A stretch of 64,000 nucleotides of DNA from NCBI GenBank assembly GCA_947359465.1, contig OX375882.1:54186509-54250508 (forward strand). The letters are read 5' to 3'. The notes under the pieces are model-generated. The model saw nothing but the letters and a program-made list of their open reading frames with translations. It was not told the DNA's origin and made no database searches. The first letter of the stretch is position 1; every line of letters begins with the position of its first letter. A program made the position numbers and the translations under genes. Origin of the DNA: Metellina segmentata (taxonomy: Eukaryota > Arthropoda > Arachnida > Araneae > Tetragnathidae). Positions 47,036 through 58,701 of this stretch are shown in pieces.

Positions 47036-47330
47036 ACACCATTCACGTGAATTTCATTGCCGTTAGTGTAAAGACGATGTTTTTATTAACGGTTATGCAA
47101 TGCCATCGATCGAAAGATAAATAACCTGGTAGTGTGTTGCTTCAGTGTGACTTTTATTAACTACCTTCCTACCTAACGATAGATAACAAGTTGCTTAAAA
47201 ATATAGCCGAGTGAAGGTTTTCTAACATTAATATACACTAGCGTCATGGTATTTAACTTCACACAAAGAGCTTCTCATGTTGCAGTGCAACAAATCTTGC
47301 CTGTAAAATGCTAGGGATAACTCAGTTCGG

Positions 47331-47662
47331 TTGGTAATGGTAATTTTAGTTAACGTCGTACTAGAGCAACACAACGGGCTATTAACGACGGTCCGGGATC
47401 AGTCCCTTAACCGAAAGATCCGAGGACAACACCTCGTAATTTTGAACCACGGTCAGATGACGAAGCAACACCTGAGCTGGCACCCCACTCTCCAAACTTC
47501 CACGCCAACCCAATGTGAGGACTTTCGGCCACGACAGATTTAAGGTGCACCAGCCGCCTCTACACCATACGCTTACGAACATCCATGCCCGGACCCGTAT
47601 TCGAACCAGGAACCTTCTGATCTAGAGGCTAACACCTTAACCACTATACCGGTTGGTCGGCC
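47331..47662 (-). repeat. SINE family C, full length
   Basis: About 330 bp. On the minus strand: head with GTATAGTGGTTAAGGTGTTA and GGTTCGAATACGG, body TTAAATCTGTCGTGGCCG and AAGTTTGGAGAGTGGGGTGC, tail TTGCTCTAGTACGACGTTAA. Best reference copy in the window. Confidence 0.88.
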
Positions 47663-47890
47663 AGTTCGGTTGGAAGAGTAACGGATTAGTAACCGGAGAG
47701 TTTAGTTCGAATCCAACCAAAGACCGTCGAGCACAAAGGGGGCTGGTGCAAGTTAAATTTGTCATGGACTCAAATGTCACGTTGGAAGTTTGGAGAGTGG
47801 GGTGCCATCTCAGGTGTTGCCTCTTCATATGACCGCGGTTCAAAATTAGGAGGTGTTGTCCTCGCATCTTTCACTTCGGCTTTGATTCCG
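47663..47890 (+). repeat. SINE family C-related copy with a different tRNA head
   Basis: Head GGAAGAGTAACGGATTAG and TTTAGTTCGAATCC, body GGAAGTTTGGAGAGTGGGGT and GACCGCGGTTCA; tail missing. Lies head to head with the copy at 47331-47662. Confidence 0.75.
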
Positions 47891-49190
47891 AAATATTGAG
47901 TCGAATAAAATAATTTCTTGCCTAAATTTCAATATCCATACAGATTGTATCGTCTAGCAATCAAAAGGTTAAAACATTTCATTTTCATAATTTATTCATG
48001 TCCATTCAAATTCAGGCAGAGTTAAAATTTAATATTAAACTTTAATTTTATAGTAACATGAGCAGTTGTACTTTAGGTGTAGGTATATGGTTGGTGTCGA
48101 CCTAAACTCCAAACAAAGGCCAGTTTGTAAAGTTGGTGCTCTAAACAGTAGTTACTGACGATATCAAATAATTAATTATTTTTGTAGAATAACACCTTAA
48201 ATAAATGCTTGTTTTGTACTTTTCAAAGCATTTGTTAATTTATCCTTCAATCCACGACGTACACTGGTGCTGAAGGAGGCTTAAGAAAAATTCACTCAGG
48301 AAGTACATACTCATACTTCATTTTCCTATATATGTAAGCTTCATTTCAATTACATCCACACAGAAAGATGTAATTCTAACACATCCCGAAAAAGAGCAGT
48401 GATAAAACTAGTCAAAGGAGTATGTATAAGATCTCGAACAGGGTTTGGAAACCTCACGAGACCTCTTCAACTGCACATACCTCTAAAGATAATTTAAAAT
48501 ATCATTATAAATACCTTCATTTAAACTGATGTATTAAATTATGAAATATATTTTTGAAATATGAGTACAATTTCCACTTAAGTTGACAACCTCATCAATT
48601 TTGACCAATTGTATTTTTCTTTTAACGTTACCACTTGACCAAAGGACAATTTATCGATACGTTATCGAACTCATAATTTCATGTCTCTATTAGTTGGTCT
48701 ACAGTTATGCCAGTGGAAGTAATTGAATCTGACAAAAAGTGCTGAAAAGTTGTTAACGCTCATAATTATCACTAAGACATGAACATAAAACGAAGTTTTC
48801 ATTTCTAAAACAAAAGTCAGATAGCGAGAACACTTTCTAAAACACTAACTTACAAACACATTTATAAAAAAATTCTGATAATTTTTTAAACTGTTCTTTA
48901 ACTTAACAATTAATTCTTTAATTTTACATTAGACTTTTATGCTTTTCTACATCTAATTCAGCACTTTAAAAAAAGAAGGAATCAAATACATCTTTAACAC
49001 ACAATTTTTTTTATAATAAACGTTGCTCTTTGGTGGAAGCCTCCTTGTATTGATTGGATTTGAAATTTTATGGTGCAAGGTCCAAGGCAGAAGTTGCATC
49101 ATACTTGTCCTGCCTAGGATCCTTTTATTGAAACTAATATTCAGCAACAATATTAGTGCGAATCAGTAAGCATTAATATACAGTGTAGCA
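47891..49190. other. Intergenic, nothing recognised
   Basis: AT-rich sequence. 49030-49100 has a weak match to the family B SINE tail (TTTTATGGTGCAAGGTCCAA). Confidence 0.45.
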
Positions 49191-49439
49191 AAAAAGTGGA
49201 ATGATAAGTTTCTGGTTTTATGAATCATGTTACCAATGGAAGAAACAATATCCATCATTGAAGTATGTTGCAAGATTTAATAATTTCATGATTTGGCCCA
49301 CCGAACATGCAATTTGGGAATGTAAGAAATTCTCCAAAGGTAAATACTTGATTGGGCATCAGAAAGTACAAGGCATATGCCCTCTTTTTTGTTGCTAAGA
49401 CAATAAATGGCAAATAAGATGCAGATTTTTGTGCTTTAA

Positions 49440-49795
49440 CTTGTTTCTGATAGAATTATCAACCCTATTATCTTCCAAATTGGGACGCCACCCCATTTTA
49501 CAATAAGTAACTGTGACTACCAACAGGCAAAGTTTTCCAAGAAGAAGTGTTGGAAAGGTTTAATAAGATTTCGCATTCTAATGGCATCTGAACTTACACT
49601 GCTAGATTACTTGTGTGGAGTTTAGTTGCAACAGGTACACAAAATTGAAATTACCAGCATTAATCAACTTTAGGAACATATTACAGCTGTAGTGGCTAAA
49701 ATTATACCTGATATCTTGGAAAAGATTTTCATTCCACCACTGAACATTGGGTGGAACCGTATGTTGATAATGCAAATGGGCCATGTAGAATTGTA
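49440..49795 (+). pseudogene. Tc1/mariner-superfamily transposase C-terminal remnant
   Basis: With several stops and frameshifts the plus strand reads LPNWDATPFYNK, then ASELTLLDYLCGV, INQL-EHITAVVAKIIPDIL and NRMLIMQMGHVELY. These follow the order of the DDE transposase C-terminus (QDGAPPH, SPDLTPLDFFLWG, the helical segment, then a terminal NGAHIE-like motif). Non-functional. Confidence 0.65.
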
Positions 49796-49799
49796 TTAG

Positions 49800-50877
49800 A
49801 ATTTGCTTTCATGTGTCTTAATCATTTGTAATATAGAGAGGCATTGAAATGCTCCTTCACAGGAGTGAATTATTTTAGAAACAGTGCATATAATATTCAA
49901 TTGATCGTGTTGCATGCATTCAGAACAATTTCTTCAAATGGGTATTTTAGAAATTAGAGTACTAAGTAATTTCATTAACAAACATATTTTATTAAATAAC
50001 AACTAATATAAATATATACTTAAAAATCAACATGAATAATCAAATTTTCTAAAGCTCCTGTTCATAAATTGAGATTGGTTGCATTAAAAAGGTTTATAAA
50101 ATGCTTAGAAACATAGTTGACACATGTAATAAAGCAAATACCTTTGTTTCTGATTGTTAAAATATCAGTTATTTTGAAGAAATTTTATAACTTCTATAAA
50201 CTATTGAACAAAAAGATTTGAACATTTGTGAGGACAAACAAAACCATTTGGTTGATAAACTGACTATTTTGATTGTAGAAAAGTGTTGATTTTAAACAAA
50301 ATCATGTGTAAATTAAGATCTGAAGAAAACTTTCATGTTTAAGCAATGGTACGTAATATTAAAGAGTTTAATATTATGTAAAACCCTAAAACTAGAAAAG
50401 CTCTTTTTAATTATCATTCCCCCTCCAAAAATATAGAATAAGTAAAAAAAGTATGGATCATTTTATTCTTACAAACTATAAATATTCTAACAAAATCATA
50501 CATACAGTTTTTATTTGGAAAGATGTTAATTTTAATTTATGTGAATTCCAGATACTGGAAAGGCATAATTTGTTACTTTAGTGATTTTTTGCTACACACT
50601 TTTACAAGCGAATACTTATTTAAAGCTAGGTTGCATATCAATGAATAAAAATAATATTGCATCCATATAAGAAAACAGATTTTAACAATGTAATAAACTG
50701 TAAGAATTAGTAATAAAGAAAAATAGTTAATTTCCTTTTTATCTTTCAACTATTATAAGATAAAGTTCTTAAATAAACTGTTTTATAAAAACAATTTCAT
50801 ACTGTGAAATAACATAAGATAGCAAATCACAGAATTCTTCTTTTTAGGGAAAATTATATTTGAATACATTTAATTAG
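49800..50877. other. 3' flank of CCDC51
   Basis: AT-rich, no repeat recognised. On the minus strand an AATAAA polyadenylation-type hexamer occurs near 50462-50467; which site is used cannot be told. Confidence 0.4.
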
Positions 50878-51489
50878 TTAACGGGCACCAACATATAAAA
50901 TAGAAATACCAATTAGCAATAAACTAATCACACCAATATTCAATGATGTGTGGTGCTTCAATTTACAATCAATATTATCTTCAAGTTGGGTCAACATCCT
51001 CTTCATTTGAATATCTGAATAAAATCCATTGCTGATTTCGTACACATCCATATTATCATTTACTAAAGATTGCAAAGTTTGGACATTGTTTTGAAACATT
51101 TCTTGTTGAGCTTTCATATCAAACAGAAATTTTTGCATTTCTGTTTCACTTCCTTGATTTATATTGTTTTTATCTTTTGATGCTACAATGGAATTTAGTT
51201 TATCAACATTTTCTTGTAAACCGGTCACTTGATTTGATATATCCCCAGCAAAGATTTTTATATCCTTGCGATGACGCCAGTTATTGATACTAGAGCCTAT
51301 GAGGCCTATAAGTCCACCTACCACACCAGTTATCAAGGATAAATACTTATTTTTTTCTCTGTAAGTTCTTTCATGATCCTGACTATTATTAATAGCTAAT
51401 GCTAAAGTTGTTTGTTGTTCCTTTTCAGTTTGATCATAAAGAGAAAATAAATCTTGAATACGTTTTTGCTCTTTTAACAGTTCATGAAC
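50878..51489 (-). CDS. CCDC51: CCDC51 exon 3 (terminal)
   Basis: 203 codons plus stop: VHELLKEQKRIQDLFSLYDQ, both membrane segments and INNWRHRKDIKIFAGD. The region aligns with human [20 protein letters not shown] and the C-terminal hydrophobic segment. Confidence 0.93.
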   Translation of the reverse strand, partial: VHELLKEQKRIQDLFSLYDQTEKEQQTTLALAINNSQDHERTYREKNKYLSLITGVVGGLIGLIGSSINNWRHRKDIKIFAGDISNQVTGLQENVDKLNSIVASKDKNNINQGSETEMQKFLFDMKAQQEMFQNNVQTLQSLVNDNMDVYEISNGFYSDIQMKRMLTQLEDNIDCKLKHHTSLNIGVISLLLIGISILYVGAR

Positions 51490-54400
51490 CTACAATTACA
51501 AAAAATAGGTTTTATAAAGAATGTGTTGAAAACTAAGAAAATTCATATAATAAAAACAAATAAAAATAGCAAAATAAATAATATTTATGAAAAAATAGTA
51601 ATACATATAAATGTGAATGTAGTTCATTATTCCTTAACAGACAAAATTATGCAACTTAAGATTAGAATCTGTAAAAAATTAAATGAATTACCTTTAAAAA
51701 ACTAAAATGAGATATTTTAAAGTTTTATTTAAATGCTTATATGTTTTTATCAGAGTAAGGTACTTAATATAAAGAATATATTTCCTCAATGTAAAAACTA
51801 ATGTTTAAAATGAAGAATATGCAGAGAAATTAATGAAACAAAATTTTTATATATGTTTCACATAATTGATCTTTCAGATATTCAAATTATGGCTAAGCAA
51901 TTTAGTGACAAAAGTTTTGGTCATCAGAAAAAGGAAATTATAAGGCTCAGTTTTACAAAATTTGCCATGAAAATGAAAAAATTAAATGTAGATGTAAAAA
52001 ATGTATATGGAATAGATATTTGATATAGAAATAAAATTTTATTTCTAATAATTATTTTTCTGGATATGTTTACAAAATGGTTATATGTATCAATAAAAAT
52101 AAACATACAAGACTTATTGAAATATTAAAAAAAATTTTCTACATGTACACAAAAATAGTTTTACACACAGGTTTTTAAGTGTGGAATTACAATTGTAAAT
52201 ATATTAAACCCAAGAAACTAATACCAAGTCATTTAATAATTTTCAAAACATAGAAGTTTAAATTTCTCTCTAAAAAGTTCTCTTTTTATGGCTGTTAGCT
52301 ACTATTTATTTCTATTACACTTGATTATTTGAATGACAGTGCTTAAAAATAAATTTTTACTTCTTGAGTCTTTTTACAAGTTAAAAAAATTAATTTAAGA
52401 TGAATATATAGCCCTTTTTGCACTACAATTAGATTTGTTTAAACTTATGATAAAAATGTTTAGGCTACAAAAAAATAGTTTCTATGGAAAAATAAAATAT
52501 TAACAGAGTAAATTTTACTTTTGGAAAAAATTTAAGTTATTGAACACTAAAATAGCATGAACAGTTATGGAATTCAAAAGAGAAATTTTTATTTCATCAG
52601 TTGTTCAGATGCCGTTCTTGTAGTTTTATAATCTTTTAAAGTGTGCAGAAACTTAAAAATACATGGTCAAAATTCGAATTACTGATAATAGGAATTAAAT
52701 TAGATCCCCACCAAAATGTATATTCAAATTTGTTTAGGAATTTAGGTAACACATTTGTTTAGGAATTTAGGTAACACATTTGTTTAAAAATTTAGGTAAC
52801 ACTTATCTCTGATTAAGACTATCAAATTTTTTAAACTTAAGGGCAAACAGGTTCTTTTCAGTTGTATCAAAAAAATTGTACTCTTCTATGGGTCTTCTTC
52901 AAATAATGAATTCATTCAAAAGTTCAGTTAAGGGAAGATTGTAAAGAACTCATCTTCCTGCTTTGCAAGCTGTAATTAATAGTGTGCCTGACAGTTAAAA
53001 GGACTTCTGCAACAAAATCTAACTTGGCCTATTTCAATAGTGACCTCCTGGTACAGAAGCACAATAATGACTCTCCAGGAACCCTTTTATCATAGGCAGT
53101 AATTACTCTCATTGTGCGAATACCGTTTCTTTGATTTTAACAGTTGAAGCATTTTCTGTTTCTGGTCTGAAACTTACTCTTACAATGTCAAAAAACGTGA
53201 AACGGTACAATGAGCTAGACTGTTCTGATAAAGAAATTCAATTCTAATGTTAAACATTATAAGTGCATGGAGAGCTATTAGACAAGCAACAATTAAAAAC
53301 TGTTTCTTTTATAATGGCTTTGTTATTTCAGACTTCAGAGAGGAGCAGGTGTAATATCAAAAAGGATCAAATGAAATCTATGGAATTGTAGAGGATGATC
53401 GAAAATGGGGAGATTTCCTTCCCAATACAACACTTGATGATTTCATCACGAAGGAAGAGGAAGTTTTAACCTCAGAAACATTACATGACTAAAATTATAG
53501 TAGATTTATTTGTGAGAGAGAATGGAGAAAGAATAAATAAAGCTGAAGGAATAGGCATTCCTTCTTAAAAGAAGCTACTGCTGGCATACGAAATTGTTCA
53601 TCATTCTTTGTTAAGCAGTGAAATTTATCTGCTTAATTAAACAGCATTGACCACATCAAAGATTTTCTAAAGCATGCCATAGAAAAATAAAAATCCATAG
53701 ACTATTATAAGACAAAAATGACTTAATCAGGAAATATCTGTGTAATCAAGATTATCTGTCTAATCAAGAATCATGTGTATCTTTGTGATGAAGAATATCA
53801 GCTATCCGTGAACCAAGAATTGTACAGTAAGTAATGTAAATTCTCTAATATTTTATTTTATTGTTGAAATAATGCTTTTTTTTGTAGATACCACGAACTA
53901 TGGTTTATACAATTTTTTAAGGTCCTGTGAAATGCATCATAATGAAATTTGACTGTATTTATAAGCACAACTTTAATCAAAATCAACTTTAGTATTTAAA
54001 TACCGGTCAGACACTGGAGTTTTCATTAGTTTGGGACACTCTGGTTGGATTAGTGTAAAATACATGCATTTTAATTAATTTGAAATCTGTTTGAAAAAAT
54101 TCGTATTAATTTGGGTATCTGTGCCTTTATTGCATGAATGAATACTATGCAACATATAGAGCAGTTATTCTGAAACAATTATCCTAAACTAATTAATTTG
54201 TTTACAACATCATTCAAGAAAGTTTAAATTTCACATGCATTTTAGCAGTTTAGTACTCTTTATCTCATCACAAATATCAAGTCCTTAATAATTCCATTAT
54301 CAAATGAAATAAAATTACAATCTATTTTCAACAAATATAAGGGAGGTGAAAATGTTAAGAGTGACACAGGAATGTTTTCAATGAATTACTAAGCAATCAA

Positions 54401-57400
54401 GTTTAAAAATTAACAATAGAATCTAACATATCAGAGTTGTACATTTGAGCAAAAATTTCCCAAACATAAAGTTAGAGATGCACAATTTAAAGTTTTACCT
54501 CACCTGAGTCACAAATGATATGTACATATTATCACCCATTGAGGTTTTATGCAACAATTCATGGGTTTCTTGCAACTTCTTCTGTACTACAAAAATTTCT
54601 TCTTGAACATTTCTTCGTTTCTCTTGAATTGTTTGAATACTTTTTTGTACCTGCATCAAATGGAAATAATTTAAAAACACTTTTTTTAAGGTAAACTGAT
54701 GGCAAAATACTTTACTGAAATTAAAAGTGGAAATACAATTTTAATAGATAAAGCATATTTTATCTTTATTACCTAAAAAAACTTAAATTTCATTCTGAAA
54801 ATATTTTATAATTTGGTTATGCATTTTTATTGTTCCATCCTTCACTAGTGTTTGGTGTATGCTGAACAATTTTGTGGCGAAAATGCTTAATGTAATTGAT
54901 GCTTTGCAATAAATGTTGTATTCATAGCATTCTTTAAAACTATTTTAACATATTATATCAGATTAAGTTCAATTCAATAACATTTTATCATTTTAAAACA
55001 AATATGGGAACATCATGTTGACACTAAATCACACAAGGAATCCACATATGGGTCATTCTTGTGAAATAGGAAAAATTGGCTTCTTAAAATTTTTTCAATC
55101 GAAGGTTTTTAAAACTTTATTTTTTTGGTCTAATAATTTTCTACCATGTTCATTAAGTAAATTAAAAATATCAGCAATCTAAATTATTAACATTTTGTTA
55201 AGGAAAAAAATATTTCAAAATATTGAAAGGCAGGACAATGACGAACCTGCCAGGACAATGATTAAAATAGAAAAAATATATAAATTTCTTGTTGAACATT
55301 TCATATGACCATGTATTTTTAATTCAGCTGATTAAGTACATAAATAAAATTACTAGGAACATGACAATTCAGGAAATTATGGATTCCCGAATATTTAAGT
55401 ATTATTAGAAAGTAGGAACATTGGATAGTTATTACTGCAACTTTTATGCTTTTTTAACAGATTGCGTGTTTTGCTGTGTGGTGTTAAATTACTGCAATCA
55501 ATTCTCAGCTATTTTTGATCTGTAGCATTTCTTTTTGTATTTTTCCATTTGCCTTCTATATTTTTTTAATTTTTCTTCCAGTTTGTTTATACGAATGTAG
55601 GTCTCTGCTCTATCTCTTCTAACTTTTTTCACTAAATTTTTTTCTTAACATTATCATCTCTTGTTGTGTTTGGGTTTGAAGAACCTGAAAGTTGAATATC
55701 TATACCACTTTCACTTGGTTTGGGTAGCCAATTCTATCGGATGACAATTTCTTGTTCAAGCGATAGAGTTTTGAATTTTCTTTCCTATTTTTATAATTCC
55801 CCTTTTCTGATTCGAACTCATTTTAGCTATAGGCTTTACCACTCCTTTCTTCTTTTGGTTAACATATATTTCACATGCCTCTTCAATTTCTCTTGTATCA
55901 AACGTTATGGAATTTTTTTAATATGCTCCTGACGACGTTTCTCAGCTAACCTTTTCTTTAACAACCTTTCCTCATATGTTTGTTTCTTTTTACCACTCAT
56001 ATCTGTCCATATATTGTTTACAACTTATAAAAAAGAGCATGTGATAAAGGATATTTAGTAATATCTAGACATTTTTAGGTGCAATGACAAAAACATTATG
56101 TTTTAAATAAAAGAAACAAATAAGTTTCAAAATTTCAAGCCCATGATAAGGTATTTTACTATTAAAAAAATTACAATGGATAATAAATAATCAATAGTTA
56201 AAAGTAAAGAATATATTTGTCTTCAGTTAATAATTTAAATATTTATAAAATACTGAACATAAAACATCATTTTCCTGTCTTGACATCATTGACTTGGTAT
56301 GTTAAAGGCAGGACAATGATGGCCAGGATAATGATGAAATAGGCTTGTTCAGGGCTTAATGGATGAACCCTTACAAATTTCAGTTTGAATTTCACACACA
56401 TTTAAGATATATCTTTTATACACTTGATAATAAAAAAAATTAAAAATTTACTACAAACATTTAATTTTTATCAAAGCCAGGAAAATGATCTTCAATATAC
56501 ATAAACCTTAAACTCTGAACTTGTATGTGCTGACCAAAAAAAAAGTTGATAACTTTTCAAAATGGCAGTTATTTATTTCAATAACCTCAACCTCAGATTA
56601 CTTGAAAAGTATTCTTCTAACTCGGTGCTGTCATCTATTAATTGCCCACATAATGATATCTGAGATGCCAGGAAAATGATGATATTACTTGGGACAATAG
56701 TTATTGAAGTTACTTTTGGCAATTTTTGCAATATTATTTCCATTATTGTAACTAATAACCTTTCAACTGTATAAAGAAGCAGAATAAATTATTTTTTTAC
56801 AAGAATATATAAATAAATATTAAAACCCTAATGAATGAAGAAATTGTAAAATTTCACTCAGGGACATGCCAGGACAATGATATTTGATATTTTAAAGTTT
56901 TAAAAATGTATAAAATAAAAAAATTTGTCATTAATTTTCTAATTCTGTAGATTATAAAAGTGATCCTAAACTATTCTTGAAAGTTGACAAAATCTTCAGT
57001 GTGATAGATTTCTATAAATTATTAAGGGACATGAATTTTGCCTATTTTGCAAGAATGACCCATATAACACAATAGAAGTAACATTAACTGCATATTTTCG
57101 ATAAAAGATTAACACAAAAGAATTCAATTTCTATTGCATTAAGCATAGTTGAGGCTGTTTAGTCACTTTGTGGTCCTTTTGCATTAGGTTAGTTATTTTT
57201 TAGTTTTATGGTGCAAAAGCCACACCTGGTCAATCTGGGACAAAAAATGTCAAGTAAATGGACACATACACAAGGAAAGCTATAGTAACAGAAAAAATTA
57301 CAACCAAACCTGTGTCACCTATAATTTGAAGGTTCCTAGAGCAGTGGACAAATCCACTAAACCATGTCAATTTCCTTTTTAAGGTAGTTAATTAACATCA

Positions 57401-58701
57401 TATGGAAACAACAACTTTTATTCGATAGGCCAGGAGTTATTAAGTATGGTAGGATTGGGCTAAAACTTCTTGGACAAATTGTTATAAACATCATTACTCT
57501 AAGAAAAAATTGTGATGAACGCTATACACATTAAAGCATAATCTGAAGCAATTTAAAGAGGTTTTTAAGATAATTTATCAATAGCTTTCTAACAATTGAT
57601 CAAGTAGTGTGAATACATGCTGATTTGAAATAAAATAATTTTTGTTTGATTTCTGTCAGAGAAATGTTTTAGAAAGAGCTCTATGGATTATATAGTATTT
57701 TCATATGAGTTTAGAGAGGTTGTTAATATATGTGGACTAATTAGAACAGGATATTCAAGTTTTCCAAGTTTCATTCATAGAAGTTGAATTAAAGTCACAT
57801 TGAAGGAACACAAAGGGTGGGTTGATTTTTAAGGTGCCAGGTCCATATTTGGTCATGTTGCACCCGATACAAGACATATAATATGAAGTAATAGACATAC
57901 ACAATGAAAGTTTTACTCCCAGTTAGGAAGGAATACAACAGGCTATTGGGGACAGTTGTGGATCAATACCAGCAGGGAAAGATCAGACAACAGCATTATC
58001 AGATTATGAGATGAACACCTGAGTTGGCATCCCAATCTCCAAATGAATAGTGCCAACATGAGGACATTTGAGACCACAACTGATTTGACGCGCCTCAACC
58101 CAAAGGTTCTCAATGTTCTTTCGGTTGGACAAAATTTTAAACTTGCAACCCTTTTATTGCAAATCCACTACTCTGAAAAACCGGCCATTGCGGCCCTTTA
58201 TTTATTGAGGGTATGGTAAAATGGAAACATTAGTGCCATCCTTATTACATGAGTGAACTGAAGTAATTGGATACTGAAGCAATTGAAATGGAATTTTCTT
58301 TAATTCATATTGATAACTAAAGATTTAATATTTCTCAAATAAATTTTTAAAAAATTGCTCAATCGTATTCAGTTGACAAGCTTACTTCAACTAAATGAAA
58401 TCTCGAACGTCGAGGTCAAATACTTAAAGGATACTAAAAATTCAGCTGACACCCTTTTTTTGATTTCAAAACTTACTTCTAAAACTCTTTCATGCATTTC
58501 CGATAGTTTAGTTAAACCGAATAAATCTTCATATTTTCTAAGCCAAAATTTCATTTTTTCTTCCCATTGTTCCTTTAAAACCTTTTCCGTTTTTACAAAT
58601 GTGACATCTTTGAAAAGTGCAGCTTGAGTGTGAAATCGCTCCTTACAAAGATTTTTAGAAAATCTTAAGGAATATCTAAAAGTTTTTGGTATTTCTCGCA
58701 T
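50878..58701 (-). CDS. CCDC51: CCDC51/MITOK: mitochondrial ATP-sensitive potassium channel subunit
   Basis: Three exons, 58701-58477, 54650-54504 and 51489-50878, all phase 0, giving 327 residues and a stop at 50878-50880. CCDC51 (MITOK) forms the pore of the inner-mitochondrial-membrane K-ATP channel with ABCB8. Visible features: an Arg/Lys-rich N-terminus without acids (MREIPKTFRYSLRFSK), fitting a mitochondrial presequence; the family signature WLRKYEDLFGLTKLSEMHER at about residues 54-73 (human [20 protein letters not shown]); a coiled coil at about 76-170; a first membrane segment with GxxxG spacing (SLITGVVGGLIGLIGSSINN) at about 175-194; a second coiled region; and a terminal membrane segment (VISLLLIGISILYVG) near 310-325. 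Human CCDC51 is about 411 residues; the difference lies mainly in the variable second coiled region and N-terminus. The start is the only Met just upstream of the presequence-like stretch; an upstream in-frame Met at 58833 is less likely. It is head to head with ANAPC2. Confidence 0.9.
51500..53100. other. CCDC51 intron 2, mostly unremarkable
   Basis: AT-rich. Contains the 25-bp tandem repeat at 52727-52803 and nothing else I recognise. Confidence 0.5.
52727..52803. repeat. Three tandem copies of a 25-bp unit
   Basis: TTTGTTTAGGAATTTAGGTAAC recurs at 52731, 52756 and 52781, the third copy with two changes. Confidence 0.92.
53340..53955. mobile_element. pogo/Tigger-like remnant, right end
   Basis: Ends TGAAATTTGACTG followed by TA; inward it reads, on the other strand, CAGTCAAATTTCATTATGATG then CACAGGACC, the typical pogo/Tigger terminal layout. 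The plus strand near 53400 has GDFLPNTTLDDFITKEEEV, which could be an acidic transposase C-terminus. The left end was not found. Confidence 0.45.
54504..54650 (-). CDS. CCDC51: CCDC51 exon 2
   Basis: 49 codons of coiled coil, VQKSIQTIQEKRRNVQEEIF onward, ending MYISFVTQ; acceptor GCAG, donor CAG|GTGAGG. Aligns with the human segment ending SQYLELATLEH. Confidence 0.9.
55046..57065 (-). mobile_element. 2.0-kb TIR element with seven GCCAGGAMAATGAT motifs
   Basis: The left end ATATGGGTCATTCTTGTGAA and the reverse complement of the right end ATATGGGTCATTCTTGCAAA are inverted repeats, both continuing AATAGG. Inside, a 14-bp motif GSCAGGAMAATGAY occurs seven times in the plus orientation: 55229, 55249, 56307, 56322, 56476, 56667, 56868. 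A broken minus-strand frame starts MSGKKKQTYEERLLKKRLAE at 56000 and continues through frameshifts to about 55510 as a Lys/Glu-rich coiled region (RINKLEEKLKKYRRQ). Superfamily unknown. Sits wholly in CCDC51 intron 1. Confidence 0.72.
57185..57380 (-). repeat. tRNA-derived SINE (family B)
   Basis: Same layout as 11930-12145: tail TTTTATGGTGCAAAAGCCAC on the plus strand, then ATGGACACATACACAAGG, then a head with CACAGGTTTGG on the minus strand. Confidence 0.62.
57790..58195 (-). repeat. SINE family C interrupted by a family B tail
   Basis: Family C landmarks (GTCACATTGAAGGAACACAA; ACACCTGAGTTGGCATCCCA; GAGGACATTTGAGACCACAA) flank an insert at about 57830-57925 that resembles a family B tail (AAGGTGCCAGGTCCA, GACATACACAATGAAAG). 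Confidence 0.6.
58477..58701 (-). CDS. CCDC51: CCDC51 exon 1
   Basis: 75 codons, presequence plus the conserved WLRKYEDLFGL motif; donor GAA|GTAAGT. Confidence 0.9.

Noticed and set aside
47331..47582. Open frames on both strands in the SINE cluster
   Set aside because: They lie entirely in SINE family C, whose sequence has few stops; no protein similarity.
50000..50900. A polyadenylation site for CCDC51
   Set aside because: Several AATAAA-like hexamers occur in this AT-rich flank; none can be singled out from sequence alone.
53000..53240. hAT or Tigger transposase core near 53.1 kb
   Set aside because: Fragments such as VEAFSVSGL look suggestive, but no ordered set of family motifs could be read.
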